Shown here: positions 34,709-46,300 of the stretch, in pieces
How positions within the stretch are numbered: position 1 is the stretch's first letter
How the letters are laid out: every line of letters begins with the position of its first letter
Origin: Ignavibacteria bacterium
GTDB taxonomy: Bacteria > Bacteroidota > Ignavibacteria > Tepidaquicellales > Tepidaquicellaceae
Assembly (NCBI GenBank): GCA_016716125.1
Contig: JADJWZ010000025.1
Location: 23,450-87,449, forward strand
Length of the DNA stretch: 64,000 nt
Reading direction: 5' to 3'
Made by a program: the position numbers and the translations under genes
Notes under the pieces: generated by a model
The model's database searches: none
What the model was told of the DNA's origin: nothing
The model's input: the letters and a program-made list of their open reading frames with translations, nothing else

Positions 34709-37267
34709 TCAGAGTATAAACGCTGAGCCAATATAAAATTTAATATCTTCATCTGATTTTGCAACTGTTACTCCGAAGTTAACCAATCTGTTTATATAAG
34801 ACATCCACAGAGTACCGCCGTAAGAGTTATGCCATCTTTTAGATTCCTCGCCTTTCAGAAAAACTCTTCCCGTTCCGCCAAAAACCGATATTCCGAAAAT
34901 ACTCGGTACGAGTAAATTTACCGGCAGCAGCCTGAGTCTGATTTCCGCCTGAGTCAGCATCAATCCGTCACCGGCGAATCTTTCTCTTGAGTATCCCTGC
35001 AGTGAGTTTTCACCTCCGAGAAAAAGCGATTCACTGAAAGGATACTCTCCCCAGATCTTTCCAGCTGCTGCCTGTATTACAAATGTCGCTCCCATTAATG
35101 TATCTGTGGAAAAATAACCTCTGATATCAAATCCCGCCTTTCCGAATGAAGATACTCCTGATAATTCAGGATTGTATAAACCGCCGGCTCTGAACAGAAA
35201 ACCTTTTATTGTTTCCACCGGATTGTCACGGGAATCATATTTTAATCCAAGTATTAAACCGCTGGTATTCAGTTTTCCTTCACCGTAAAGATCCGGAGTC
35301 TGACCTGCAAGTGTGTTAGGGTTATCTTTTACGTCAGTATAGTGTAAATAAAGTCCTGACTCAAGAAAGGTATTTCTATTCAGTGAGTATTCCAGTCCGA
35401 TATTGATCCCGAAGAAATTTTCGTTTACGTCATAGAAACCCACTTCATCAAGCTCTTCTTTTAGTTCAGTTTCATTACCCTGACCGTAATATCTTGTAAC
35501 GTTGAGACCGGTTCTTTTAATTTTGAGGATTGCATTCTGATTTCTGATAAGGTTATAAAAGTTACCGTTATAATCAAAATTGAAATTGCTTAACTTAAAC
35601 GAATATCCCGCTGCCAAAGACATTCTGTAAGCGTATGGCTTTATTCCGTAATCATATTTATAAAGAATCGGTCCTCCGCCAAGTATCAATCCGTCGTCGG
35701 TATTCAGATCGAACACGGGTTCGAATCTCCAGTCATATCCGCGGTCTTCGTTCTTCGGCTCATATCTTTCCGTTTCACTATTTTCAGGTCTTATATCATC
35801 AAGTATATTCACATTGGAATTAGCCTTATTCCGGAATTCGATCTCACCTTTTGATTTTATTAAATTCAGTTCTATATCTGAATCAAAATTACCTGTCTCC
35901 AGAATTTTATCTTTACCGCCGTTCAGATATAATCTGATTTCTTTTGTATAGTTTGAATTGAAAGTTCTTTTAAAGAATGGCTTTTTCTTTTTTGCACCTG
36001 TTTCTTTTTCCGTTTCAAAAAGTTTCAGTTCAATTTTATCTTCACCTTTATATTGGATTTCTATAAATTCATTTTTATCACTTCCGTAAACATCTGCTGT
36101 TTCATTTATCAGTTCAAAATATTCATCAGAAGCGGATTTTAATTTATCACGTCTTGACTTTATCATTCTTTCCAGATGTTTGCCTTCAAGACTGTACCAT
36201 TCGGAAGGAATTCTCTTCACAGCAGATGTTATCAGCGAATCAGTCAGAGTACTTTGAATAAAAAGAACTAACGAATCATAAACTTTTTTCGGAACCGGAG
36301 GAAGAAATCTTCTGTCGACATATCTGCCGTTAAAAGTCAGATCATAAATTTTCGGATAATCTTCTCCGTACCCTTCTATCTGCGTAATGAACTCCCCTAC
36401 CATAAATGGTACAACACCGTCATAAAGACTAAACGCCTGATCTCTGTCTCTCGGGATCGGTTTATAAATTGTCTTTCCGTTATCCTTATACCCCGCCCAC
36501 TTCCACTGATCAGAATGCCTGTCCCAGTCGCCTATCATTATATCAACTAATCTTGCTTTCAGAAACTCGACATGATCCACCTGAAGATCATTATTCTTCT
36601 CAAGCTTTTTATAAAGTTTGAATGTGTTTTCAATCTTATCGGAATTTCCGAAACCCTTTTCGTCATCTTCACCTTCATCAGGATTCACTTCCATCGTACC
36701 GAGAAGTCCGCCGAATTCTCTTCTGAATTCACCCAGCTTTCTGTCATTTGGTAAGACCACCACGATCGGCTCAGCATTTAGAATCCCAACAGCATTTAAT
36801 AAAGGAGCGACTATCACTGCAGAGAACGGATGTGAAGTGCTTATCTGATCTTTAACAAGATCAGCAAAGACAGTTTCCTGAAGATCTATCGGGAGAATCC
36901 TGCTCGGGTCTTTATTCATCGAACGGAATTTATATTCTGTACCGTCGCTGCCTTTTAATCTTAAAGATTTTGTCTGAAGTCCGCCGCCTTTTTTTAATGG
37001 AGTAAGTCCGCCTGCAAACTTTTCCATATCAATTACATCAGCGTAAAAAGGGGTCGTCCAGAGATCACGCCAGTGTTTACCGAGAAAGAATTCAGTTAAT
37101 CCTGATCTGTCATATTCACTTCCTGCTGTTACTTTTTTCTTCCCTGAAAATATTTTTAATGAATCTTCCTGTGAAATAGCATAATCACCTTTAATAGTTA
37201 TAAGTAATAATATTATAACTATAACTTTTTTTATTTCAGTTTTATTCACAACTCTGTTACTATTCAA
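34709..37267 (-). CDS. Omp85/BamA-type outer membrane protein with kinase-like N-terminal region
   Basis: The start is TTG 37267 or GTG 37249. The leader KKVIVIILLLITIKGDYAIS marks export. The C-terminal 350 residues form an Omp85-like barrel: GLILGGGPILYKYDYGIKPY, LILGLKYDSRDNPVETIKG, LFLGGENSLQGYSRERFAGD (the conserved GG...GY.RF signature) and a terminal beta strand ending in IL. The N-terminal half is different: MIGDWDRHSDQW followed by PIPRDRDQAF resembles the catalytic and metal-binding loops of HipA and Fam20-type kinases (N.DRH and D..R.F). No POTRA domain is obvious. The function of the fusion is unknown. Confidence 0.75.
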   Translation of the reverse strand: MNSNRVVNKTEIKKVIVIILLLITIKGDYAISQEDSLKIFSGKKKVTAGSEYDRSGLTEFFLGKHWRDLWTTPFYADVIDMEKFAGGLTPLKKGGGLQTKSLRLKGSDGTEYKFRSMNKDPSRILPIDLQETVFADLVKDQISTSHPFSAVIVAPLLNAVGILNAEPIVVVLPNDRKLGEFRREFGGLLGTMEVNPDEGEDDEKGFGNSDKIENTFKLYKKLEKNNDLQVDHVEFLKARLVDIMIGDWDRHSDQWKWAGYKDNGKTIYKPIPRDRDQAFSLYDGVVPFMVGEFITQIEGYGEDYPKIYDLTFNGRYVDRRFLPPVPKKVYDSLVLFIQSTLTDSLITSAVKRIPSEWYSLEGKHLERMIKSRRDKLKSASDEYFELINETADVYGSDKNEFIEIQYKGEDKIELKLFETEKETGAKKKKPFFKRTFNSNYTKEIRLYLNGGKDKILETGNFDSDIELNLIKSKGEIEFRNKANSNVNILDDIRPENSETERYEPKNEDRGYDWRFEPVFDLNTDDGLILGGGPILYKYDYGIKPYAYRMSLAAGYSFKLSNFNFDYNGNFYNLIRNQNAILKIKRTGLNVTRYYGQGNETELKEELDEVGFYDVNENFFGINIGLEYSLNRNTFLESGLYLHYTDVKDNPNTLAGQTPDLYGEGKLNTSGLILGLKYDSRDNPVETIKGFLFRAGGLYNPELSGVSSFGKAGFDIRGYFSTDTLMGATFVIQAAAGKIWGEYPFSESLFLGGENSLQGYSRERFAGDGLMLTQAEIRLRLLPVNLLVPSIFGISVFGGTGRVFLKGEESKRWHNSYGGTLWMSYINRLVNFGVTVAKSDEDIKFYIGSAFIL

Positions 37268-37327
37268 AATAAATATTATTATATAAATTAAATATTTTTA
37301 AAGTTAATATCTGTTAGAGATTTAAAA

Positions 37328-38209
37328 TCATTTATTCTGATAAGGATAGATCACAATGTATCCTTTCCCGGATTTTCCTTCATTACTAATCAGCAGATCA
37401 TTACTCTTTGAAAATGCAATGCCTTCAGGCTGTTTGTGTATTTCAGGATTTAAAGAATGTCTGTCAATGATAATTCCGTCTTCTGACAATTCGATAACTT
37501 CATTGCCATTTGCAGCAATAACAAAGAAAGTGTTTTTCAAAGGATGCTTTTTAATTCCCGATGGATTAAATTCTTTTTTAAATTCTGACAGAGGAATAGT
37601 ATATCTTGGTTTCGGGTCAAGTTTTTTTGTATCAAGTAAAAATGAATAAATTGCTTTCTCATCTGCATTACCGGTACCTGATTTTCCTTTACAGGCAATG
37701 AGCAGTGAATTTGTTTTATCATCATAACATAGTCCTTCCGCATCAAATGACTGTTTCAATTCAGTCTCATGAAGGACATAGTCAGAATATTCATTATCGC
37801 CAGCTTCTTTAAATTCATACAGATCGCCGTTACTTTTAAGCAGATAGAAATTACCGTCTACAAATTCAATGTCTTCGAAATCACCTTTCATTACCGAACC
37901 GCCGACAGCAAATTTCTTAATTACTTCACCGCTTGAAATGTCGATCTGATAAATTACCGCTGACTCATCCTGTATTCCGAAAAGTCTCTCATCCGGAGTG
38001 AACGTGATCCCGGAAATCTCTTTCAAAGATGAAGGCAGTTTTAATATTTTTAGCTGAGATGAGTTAAACTCATAGTGTGAAATTCCTGAGGTGTCGTTAA
38101 CAATTTTTTTCACCTCGGATTTATTAATATTTTTATTTTCAATATTATTTTTACTTCCGCATGAAAATAAAAATACGCACAGCAGAAATATTGAATATAG
38201 ATTCAGCAT
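37328..38209 (-). CDS. SdiA-regulated-like beta-propeller lipoprotein
   Basis: ATG at 38209 gives MLNLYSIFLLCVFLFSCGS, a lipoprotein signal with lipobox LFSC. The longer frame upstream is rejected. The body matches the SdiA-regulated family, a six-bladed propeller: LPSSLKEISGITFTPDERLF, DFEDIEFVDGNFYLL, SFDAEGLCYDDKTNSLLIAC, FNPSGIKKHPLKNTFFVIAA and HKQPEGIAFSKSNDLLISNE. Predicted to sit in the periplasm or outer membrane. The role of the family is unclear despite its name. It is divergent from the P450 gene. Confidence 0.8.
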   Translation of the reverse strand: MLNLYSIFLLCVFLFSCGSKNNIENKNINKSEVKKIVNDTSGISHYEFNSSQLKILKLPSSLKEISGITFTPDERLFGIQDESAVIYQIDISSGEVIKKFAVGGSVMKGDFEDIEFVDGNFYLLKSNGDLYEFKEAGDNEYSDYVLHETELKQSFDAEGLCYDDKTNSLLIACKGKSGTGNADEKAIYSFLLDTKKLDPKPRYTIPLSEFKKEFNPSGIKKHPLKNTFFVIAANGNEVIELSEDGIIIDRHSLNPEIHKQPEGIAFSKSNDLLISNEGKSGKGYIVIYPYQNK

Positions 38210-38397
38210 AATTAATGATTGACACAAATTAAGAAAATTATTTAATAAATTAAACAAGCTATTCAATTACAGAATAAACTAGACACAAATTATAATTTTA
38301 TTAAAAAATTTTGCAATCGTAATTTTAACATCGAATTCAAATATAAATTGTCTTGAATAACTTTCATAATTACTTTAGTTTGATTTCAAATAAAAAA

Positions 38398-39669
38398 ATG
38401 CAGGACACAAATACAGTAGTAACAGCACTTAACATAGATGAGAATTTCAATTTATTTAAGACATTATCTCTGAAAGAAAATATTCAGGATCCTTATCCTG
38501 TATATCACTCACTCAGAGAATATGATCCTGTTTTTTTTATGAAATCTCCGACAGGTTTCTTGTCAGAAAATATCTGGATACTTACCAGATACGATCACAT
38601 TTCATCCGTACTGATAAATAAAAAATTCGGCAGAGGTAACAGATTCGGAAAAACAAAAATCACTGCGAATTATGCAAAGCTGAATTCACTCACACAGATG
38701 AGACAGCACTGGATAAATTTTCTCGACCCTCCTGACCATACACGGATCAGAGGATTCATCAATAAAGCATTTTCTCCGAAAATGGTTAATGAACTGAAAC
38801 CCGGAATAGATTCCGTTGTCAATTATTTAATGGATAAATTTCAGGGAAACGAAGCGGAGTTTATAAGCGAATTTTCTTACCCGCTTGCAGCCATAACCAT
38901 AGCGGAGTTTTACGGCATACCGAAAGAAGACAGAGATATACTCGACAAGTGGGCAATGCAGATTGTTAAGACATTAGACGTTGTTACAAATCAGTTCACA
39001 CAGGATGACTTAAAAAATATATACCGCTGCGCTGATGAGATCAAAGATTATTTCAGAAAGCAGGTGGAAGAAAAAGAAAGAAATCCGAAAGACGATATGA
39101 TAAGCAGACTGCTGACTATTGAAGATAAAGGCGACCGACTTACAATAGAAGAAATAATCGCATCGCTTGTACTGATGATAATGGATGCTCACGAAGCTCC
39201 TAAGAATATGATCTCAAACGGATTATACGCTTTGTTAAAAAATCCGGAACAGTATGAAAAACTGAAAAAAGATCCTTCTCTTACAGAAGGTGCGGTTGAT
39301 GAATTATTAAGGTATGACAGTCCTGCACAGTTTACGGGAAGGAGAACTCACGAAGATGAAATAGTCGGCGGCAAGGAAATAAAAAAAGGACTTCAGATAA
39401 TTTGTATGCTCGGCGCTGGTAACAGGGACCCGTTAAAATTTTCCGAACCGGACAGACTTGATATTGAAAGGAAGAATGTGATCCCGCTTTCATTCGGCGG
39501 AGGAATTCATTTCTGTGCGGGAGCCGGTTTTGCAAAGCTTGAAGCTGTTTCAGCATTTGAAAATATTGCAAGGAATTTTCCTGATTTAAAACTTAAGGAT
39601 AAAGAATATCATTATCACGATTCTCTGCATTCAAGAGGTCTTGAAAGTCTTGATGTTTATTTAAAATAA
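38398..39669 (+). CDS. Cytochrome P450
   Basis: ATG at 38398 (MQDTNTVVTALNID) is preferred over a TTG 15 codons upstream. Family features include HWINFLDPPDHTRIRGFINK (C-helix region), the ExxR pair in DELLRYDSP, and the haem-thiolate loop FGGGIHFCAGAGFA. It is a haem monooxygenase needing ferredoxin-type partners, none of which is nearby. In the I-helix, where most P450s have AG.(E/D)T, it reads DAHEAP, so the proton-relay Thr is Ala. It lies on the same strand as the PKS-NRPS genes, separated from them by one opposing gene, and may tailor the lipopeptide or its acyl chain (inference). Confidence 0.9.
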   Translation: MQDTNTVVTALNIDENFNLFKTLSLKENIQDPYPVYHSLREYDPVFFMKSPTGFLSENIWILTRYDHISSVLINKKFGRGNRFGKTKITANYAKLNSLTQMRQHWINFLDPPDHTRIRGFINKAFSPKMVNELKPGIDSVVNYLMDKFQGNEAEFISEFSYPLAAITIAEFYGIPKEDRDILDKWAMQIVKTLDVVTNQFTQDDLKNIYRCADEIKDYFRKQVEEKERNPKDDMISRLLTIEDKGDRLTIEEIIASLVLMIMDAHEAPKNMISNGLYALLKNPEQYEKLKKDPSLTEGAVDELLRYDSPAQFTGRRTHEDEIVGGKEIKKGLQIICMLGAGNRDPLKFSEPDRLDIERKNVIPLSFGGGIHFCAGAGFAKLEAVSAFENIARNFPDLKLKDKEYHYHDSLHSRGLESLDVYLK

Positions 39670-39670
39670 A

Positions 39671-40129
39671 TTATTTTTTTTTATAATTGCTCTCATAGGT
39701 CTTTATCCAATCCTTCGGAGAAATTTTTGTAGCTAATTCACCTATAAGTTCAAAAGGAATATCTTCCGGCTTTTTAAATCTAATGCAGCTTTTACCCATA
39801 TCAAGCTTTGACGGAACTGATTTTTTGTATTCTGCTGTAAACCAGTCGAGAAGTTTTTTATCTGAGTAAACTCCCATATGATACACAGCAATGAAATTTT
39901 TCTGCGAAGCAATATTCATAAACGGCAGCGGCAGTTTCGGATCGCAGTGATAACCGTCAGGATATAAACTGTGGGGGATCACATAACCGATCATACCGTA
40001 ACTCATTTCTTCTTTAAATCCCGTCGGTAGATTTTTCTTTATCACATTCCTCAGTTTAGTAACATACTTTTTTCTGTCTTCCGGAAGAGAATCAATATAT
40101 TCATTTACAGTTGCAGCGTCTGAAGTCAT
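39671..40129 (-). CDS. DUF1801 domain protein
   Basis: This 152-residue protein has the DUF1801 (YdhG-like) layout: VNEYIDSLPEDRKKYVTKLR, then GFKEEMSYGMIGYVIP, NIASQKNFIAVYHMGVYSD and MGKSCIRFKKPEDIPFELI. The family is widespread and uncharacterised. It is convergent with the P450, its stop 2 bp beyond the P450 stop, and divergent from the PKS. Nothing ties it functionally to the biosynthetic cluster beyond position. Confidence 0.85.
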   Translation of the reverse strand: MTSDAATVNEYIDSLPEDRKKYVTKLRNVIKKNLPTGFKEEMSYGMIGYVIPHSLYPDGYHCDPKLPLPFMNIASQKNFIAVYHMGVYSDKKLLDWFTAEYKKSVPSKLDMGKSCIRFKKPEDIPFELIGELATKISPKDWIKTYESNYKKK

Positions 40130-40319
40130 AATCCATTTAATTTAATTTTAAAACACAAAATATAAGTTTAAGATATATTTCTCAATACATAGTTTTGATT
40201 ACATAAATTGCGGTTCGCATTTGAGTCAGATAGAATAAGCCAAAGCCGAATGCTCATTTACAGTCATAGATATTCATTTAATTACACAATTAGAATTTTT
40301 ATATTGATTAAATTATTTT
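40130..40319. promoter_or_regulatory. Divergent promoter region of the PKS-NRPS operon
   Basis: This 190-bp gap must hold promoters for the DUF1801 gene and for the whole PKS-NRPS transcript. I see AT-rich sequence, including TATATTGA at 40301-40308, which is near the TAnnTTTG element but one base short. I can assign no confident promoter or operator. Confidence 0.3.
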
Positions 40320-43300
40320 ATGAAAATTTTACAGGAAAAAGCTGATAATTTAGTTGATTTATTAAGATTACGAGCCGATGTTCAGCCTGATAAAACTGCT
40401 TTTGTATTTCTTAAAGACGGTGAAGAAGAAGGCGGGAGATTTACTTACAGTGAACTTGATGTCAGAGCAAAAAGCATTGCATCAGTTCTTCAGACTTCCG
40501 GTGATCAGGGAGAACGCGCACTGCTTATTTATGAATCCGGACTGGAATATCTTGATTCATTTTTCGGATGTCTTTATTCAGGTATTATTTCCGTACCGCT
40601 GCATCTTCCCGGTAAGAATAAATCTCTTTCAAGGATCTCAGCAATTGCGAAGGACAGTGATGCAAAAATAATACTATCGACGAATGAAATTTATGATGAA
40701 CTTAAAGATGAATTCGCTAAAGACGAAATTCTTAAAGATCTTAAATGGATAACTACAGAAAATATTTCAAATGATAATGCTGAGAATTGGAAAAAGCCGG
40801 ATATAAAACCAGAGACACTTGCTTATCTTCAATACACTTCCGGTTCGACCGGCATTCCTAAAGGCGTAATGGTTAATCACAGTAATTTACTGGTTAACCT
40901 TAACATAATTGATAAATCACATCCGCATAATGATAACAGCGTAATGGTTACATGGCTTCCGATACATCATGACATGGGACTTATTTACGGAATACTGCTT
41001 CCATGCTGTTGCGGATATCCGTGTTACTTTATGACGCCGCAGGCATTTGTTCAAAAGCCATACAGATGGCTTGCAGCGATCTCAAAATACAAAGGCACTC
41101 ATAATGCCGCTCCGAATTTTGCATTTGAATTATGCGTAAATAAAATTAGTGGTGATCAGAAAAAAACTCTTGATCTCAGCAGCTGGACAACGGCGATGAA
41201 CGCTGCTGAACCTGTGAGAGCTGAAACCATTGAAAAGTTTTCTGAATATTTTTCAGAATGCGGCTTCAAAAAAAAATACTTCAGTCCGGGTTACGGTCTT
41301 GCCGAAGGTACGTTAATACTTTCCACTACTTTTACTAAGGACGAACCTGCGCTGAAAAGATTTGATGACAAGGCAATTGAGAAAAAAAATACGGCGGTTC
41401 CCGCAGATCAGAAAGACACTGCTTCAAAAATTCATGCCGGACACAGTCATTCAATTGATGACACAAGAATTGCTATTGTAAATCCAACCACTCTGATAGA
41501 ATGTAAGGAAGGTGAAGTCGGGGAAGTCTGGGCGTCAGGAGGATCCATTGCTCAGGGATACTGGAAACGGGAAGACGCGACGAAGGAAATTTTCAAAGCG
41601 CATATTTCAGATACAAGCGAAGGACCTTTTTTAAGAACAGGTGATCTTGGATTTATTTTTGAAAATGAATTATACATTACTGGAAGACATAAGGATCTTA
41701 TTATAATCAGAGGACAAAATCATTACCCGCAGGATATTGAATATACAGTGGAAGCAAGTCATCCTGCATTGAGGCTTGGATGCGTCGCGGCTTTTTCAAT
41801 AGACTATGACGGTGAAGAGCATCTTGGTATTGTACAAGAGATTCAGAAAAATTTTGTAAATGATTTTGATCCTGAAGAAGTAATTAAGTCAATACGCAAA
41901 TCTGTTTCGGAAGAACATGACCTACAGGTTCAGTCAATAACTTTGATAAAACCGGGAACAGTGCCGAAGACCTCAAGCGGTAAGATACAGAGAAAAGCCT
42001 GTCTGCAGGGAGTTTTAAAAAGTGAGCTTGAAGTAATTGCAGACTGGAAAGACGGTTTATCTAATGACTACAGAAAAAATAAGACAAAGGAAAATAAATC
42101 CGAATCTAAACCGGAAATTGTTTCCGGAAAAAATGAAAGCAAATTCATTCCTGACTTCAGAAATTTAAAGGAGTGGCTTTTAAAAAGACTGTCGGAAATG
42201 ATGCAGATAAATCCCGGATCAATAGATGTTACTGAATCCTTTGCGGCATACGGAATGGATTCGCTTAAAGCCGTGCAGCTTTCGGGAGAACTGGAGACTT
42301 TACTTGGAAAGCATCTGCCTGACACGTTGGTTTATGACTATCCCAATATAAATTCTTTGTCGAAATATCTGGCTGCTGAAAATGTTGTTTCAGTTTCAGA
42401 TGATTACATAAAAGAATCTGACGCTGAAAATGAACCGATAGCAATTGTAGGGATCGGTTTGAAATTTCCGGGAGCTGACAGTCCTGATGAGTTCTGGAAA
42501 TTATTAAAAGATAAAAGAGATGCCATAAGGGAAATTCCTTCCGGACGGTGGAATGAAGATTTAATGAATCCATCGACAATAAAATTCGGCGGGTTCATTG
42601 ATGATACGGATAAATTTGATCCTGTCTTTTTCGGGATCTCACCGAGAGAATCGGTGCAGATAGATCCACAGCAGAGACTTGCTCTTGAAGTTGCATGGAA
42701 TGCATTTGAAGATGCAGGGATTGATATTTCATCTCTTGCCGGAACAGACACAGGAGTTTTTCTCGGAATTTGCACTTATGATTATGCAAGATATACATCC
42801 GGCAAAAAAGAATTGTTTGATGTTTACACCGGCACCGGCACATCATTGAGTATAGCTGCAAACAGAATTTCATACTTATTTGATTTCAGAGGACCGAGCA
42901 TTGCAATTGATACTGCATGTTCTTCGTCTTTAGTTGCGTTACATACGGCATGTAAAAGTATCCGGTCGGGAGAATGTTCCACAGCAATAGCTGGCGGAGT
43001 AAATTTATTACTTGCGCCGGACTGGAATGTCGTCTTCACGGAAGCTGATATGCTCGCGCCTGACGGAAAGTGCAAAACATTTGATTCGGCTGCTGACGGA
43101 TATGTAAGAAGCGAAGGTTGCGGTATTGTAGTATTGAAAAAACTTTCCGAAGCAATTAAAAGCGGAGACAGAATTTATTCAATTATAAAAGGTTCAGCGA
43201 TAAATCAGGACGGAAAGAGTAACGGACTTACCGCGCCAAACGGACCTTCACAGGAAGATGTGATCAGAAAAGCATTGAAGAATGCCGGAGTAAATTCCGG

Positions 43301-46300
43301 CGATGTAAGTTACATAGAAACACACGGAACAGGTACTCCGCTCGGTGATCCGATTGAAGTGAATTCAATTGTTAAAGTAATTTCTAAAGACAGATCTCCG
43401 GATAATGAATGTTACATCGGATCGGTTAAAACAAACATCGGTCATCTCGAAGCGGCAGCAGGTATAGCCGGAGTAATCAAGACAAGTCTTGCATTATATC
43501 ATAAAGAAATTCCGGGACATTTGAATTTCAATTCATTAAATCCTGAGATACATACAGAAGGTACTGCTATAAAAATTTCTTCAGATGAAAAAAAATGGTC
43601 AGCGTCAAAAAGGTATGCCGGAGTAAGTTCTTTCGGATTCGGCGGAACAAACGCTCACATAATTCTGGAAAATCCTCCTACGGAAGTAAAAGCGGTTTCT
43701 AAAAAAATGCTTCTTAATATTTTTACATTAAGCGCAAAGAATGATAAAGCGCTGAAGGAAACTGCTGAAAAATATTTAAAAGTTCTTGCTGAAAATAGTT
43801 TAAGCATTGAAGATATTTGCTACACTGCATCTGCGGGCAGAGTTTCATTCAACCACAGACTTGCTATAGTATGCAAAGATACAGCAGATCTGACCTCTAA
43901 GCTCACAGATTTTGTTAACGGAAAAAATTCAAACGGACTATACAAAGGAACAGTAAAGACAAATCATATTCCGAAGACTGCATTTTTATTTCCCGGTCAG
44001 GGAGCTCAGTTTATCGGAATGGGAAAAGAGCTTTACGATTCGCATCCGCTTTTCAGAAAGATCATAAACAGATGTGATGAGATTTTAAGAGATTATCTTT
44101 TAATGCCTCTGACAGAAGTTTTATTTCATGAGAAGGACGAAAATACAAATCCGATAAACGAGACTACATATACGCAGCCCGCTTTATTTGCAATTGAGTA
44201 TGCGCTCGGTAAGCTATGGATGTCATGGGGAATAAAGCCGGACGTAATGATGGGACACAGCGCGGGAGAAGTTGTGGCTGCATGTCTTGCCGGAGTATTC
44301 AGTCTTGAGGACGGGCTTAAACTTGCAGCCGAGCGCGGAAGACTAATGCAGACTATGACAGAAGAAGGCGAAATGTATACTGTATTCGCAGATGAAAAAA
44401 CCACAAGGAAATTTCTTAAAGGATTTGAGAATAATGTTTCAATCGCTTCGATAAACGGACCTGAGAAGACAGTGATCTCAGGCGGTAAGGAATCTCTTTC
44501 AAAAATTATTCCGCTGATAGAATCAAAAAATATTGAGTTTAAAAAGATCATAGTTTCTATAGCTTCACACTCCCCTCTTATGAATTCCATGATAAATGAA
44601 TTCAGAAAAGTCTGCGAAACAATAAAGTATTCTGAAGCGCAGATACCTGTTGTATCAAATATAACAGGCGAGATAGTTACGGATAAAATATCAAATGCCG
44701 AATACTGGTGCGATCATATTCTTTCGCCGGTGAGATTTTCCGAAAGCATAGAAGAATGCGTGAAATACGGTGTGGAAATATTTATCGATCTCGGACCAAA
44801 GCCTACATCGATTAACATGGGACAGGAGACTGTTCGTGATGCAAATATAAAATGGCTTCCGAGTCTGAAATATAATTTCACAATATGGGAAACGATGCTG
44901 GGAAGTCTGGGTAATATTTTTGCAAGCGGCGCAGAGCCGGATTGGAAGGGACTTTGGGAAGGGTTTGGACATGGAGTAGTGAGTCTGCCGAATTATTCTT
45001 TTCAAAAGGAGAGATACTGGATCGGTGAAGGCGCGGGGAAAACGGATTTATCCGTTTTTCGCAAAAATGCCGAAACCGGCTCGGGCAGCGGAACCTTTGA
45101 AGGTCAGAGACTTCCGACAGCTTCAAAGAATGAAAGTATTTATAATATTCGCATCTCAGGTAATTCGCCGGCATATCTTAAAGACCATATTGTTTTTGAT
45201 AATATCATACTTCCCGGCGCCGCCTATATTGAAACAGCATTAGCTGCATTCAGAAAATTTAATCCGGAAGGGAATGCTGTTATTTCAGGTCTGACGTTTC
45301 ATCATGCGCTTACACTTGAAGGAAATAAATTCAAAAATATTCAGATCATATTTCATAAAGAAAATAAGTCTGATTACAAATTCAAAATATTCAGCTCGGA
45401 TGTTTCTGATAATGAATTTGAAGAAGCATCATGGATAATGCATGCATCAGGAAATATTTGTTCTGCTAAAATAAAATCTAAAGATACGGAATTTGAAGAG
45501 GTCAGAAATAAATTTAATATAAATAAAGATACTGTCCGTGAAGAAGAGATGATTCCTCTGATCAATAATTTTTATGATAATGTAAAAGCTACAGGAGTTG
45601 AATACCGGAATTCATTCAAAGGGATTAAAGAGCTATATATTAAAGAGAAGAGCGCATTTAGTTTAATTCAACTTGACTCAACAATCAAAAATAATAATTA
45701 TCTCCATCCTGTTTTACTTGATAATGCATTTCAGACGGCATTGTCACTTTTAATTTCAGACAATAACAAAAATGCATATATACCTGTCAGCATAAATAAT
45801 ATCAGGTTTCATAATATTCTGCCGGATGAAGTTTACTGTGCAGCGAAACTTTCGGAAAGCTCTTTATCAGAAAGAGTGTCCTCTGCAGATATAGAAATTT
45901 ATTCTCTTGGCGGTGAAAAGTTATGCAGTATTACAGGACTTCAGCTTAAAGAGATAAGCAGACAGGAATTTCTAGCCATGAATGATGAGCTTAAGGACTG
46001 GATTTATTTTACTGAATGGGAAAAAATATCTTATAAGAATTCAAATTTTAATTTATTAACTGCTGATATTTCCGGCATGGTTAAAAAAGTTTCCGATGAT
46101 ATATTACACTCCGATACAAAGTCTGATTATAAGAATTTTATAAACAGTCTCGACGAGCTTACGACACAATTTATATTGAAAGCATTCAGTAAGTCAGAAG
46201 TTGAATTAATTAAATCCGGGAAGTTCAGTGTTGATGATTTATTTATAAAAGCCGGATATTTAAATAAGTATAAAAAATTATTAATAAGGTTTACAGAGAT

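Noticed and set aside
42265..45243. Several open frames antisense to the PKS
   Set aside because: They lie opposite well-conserved KS, AT and DH coding sequence, have no family features, and are expected shadows of a long gene.
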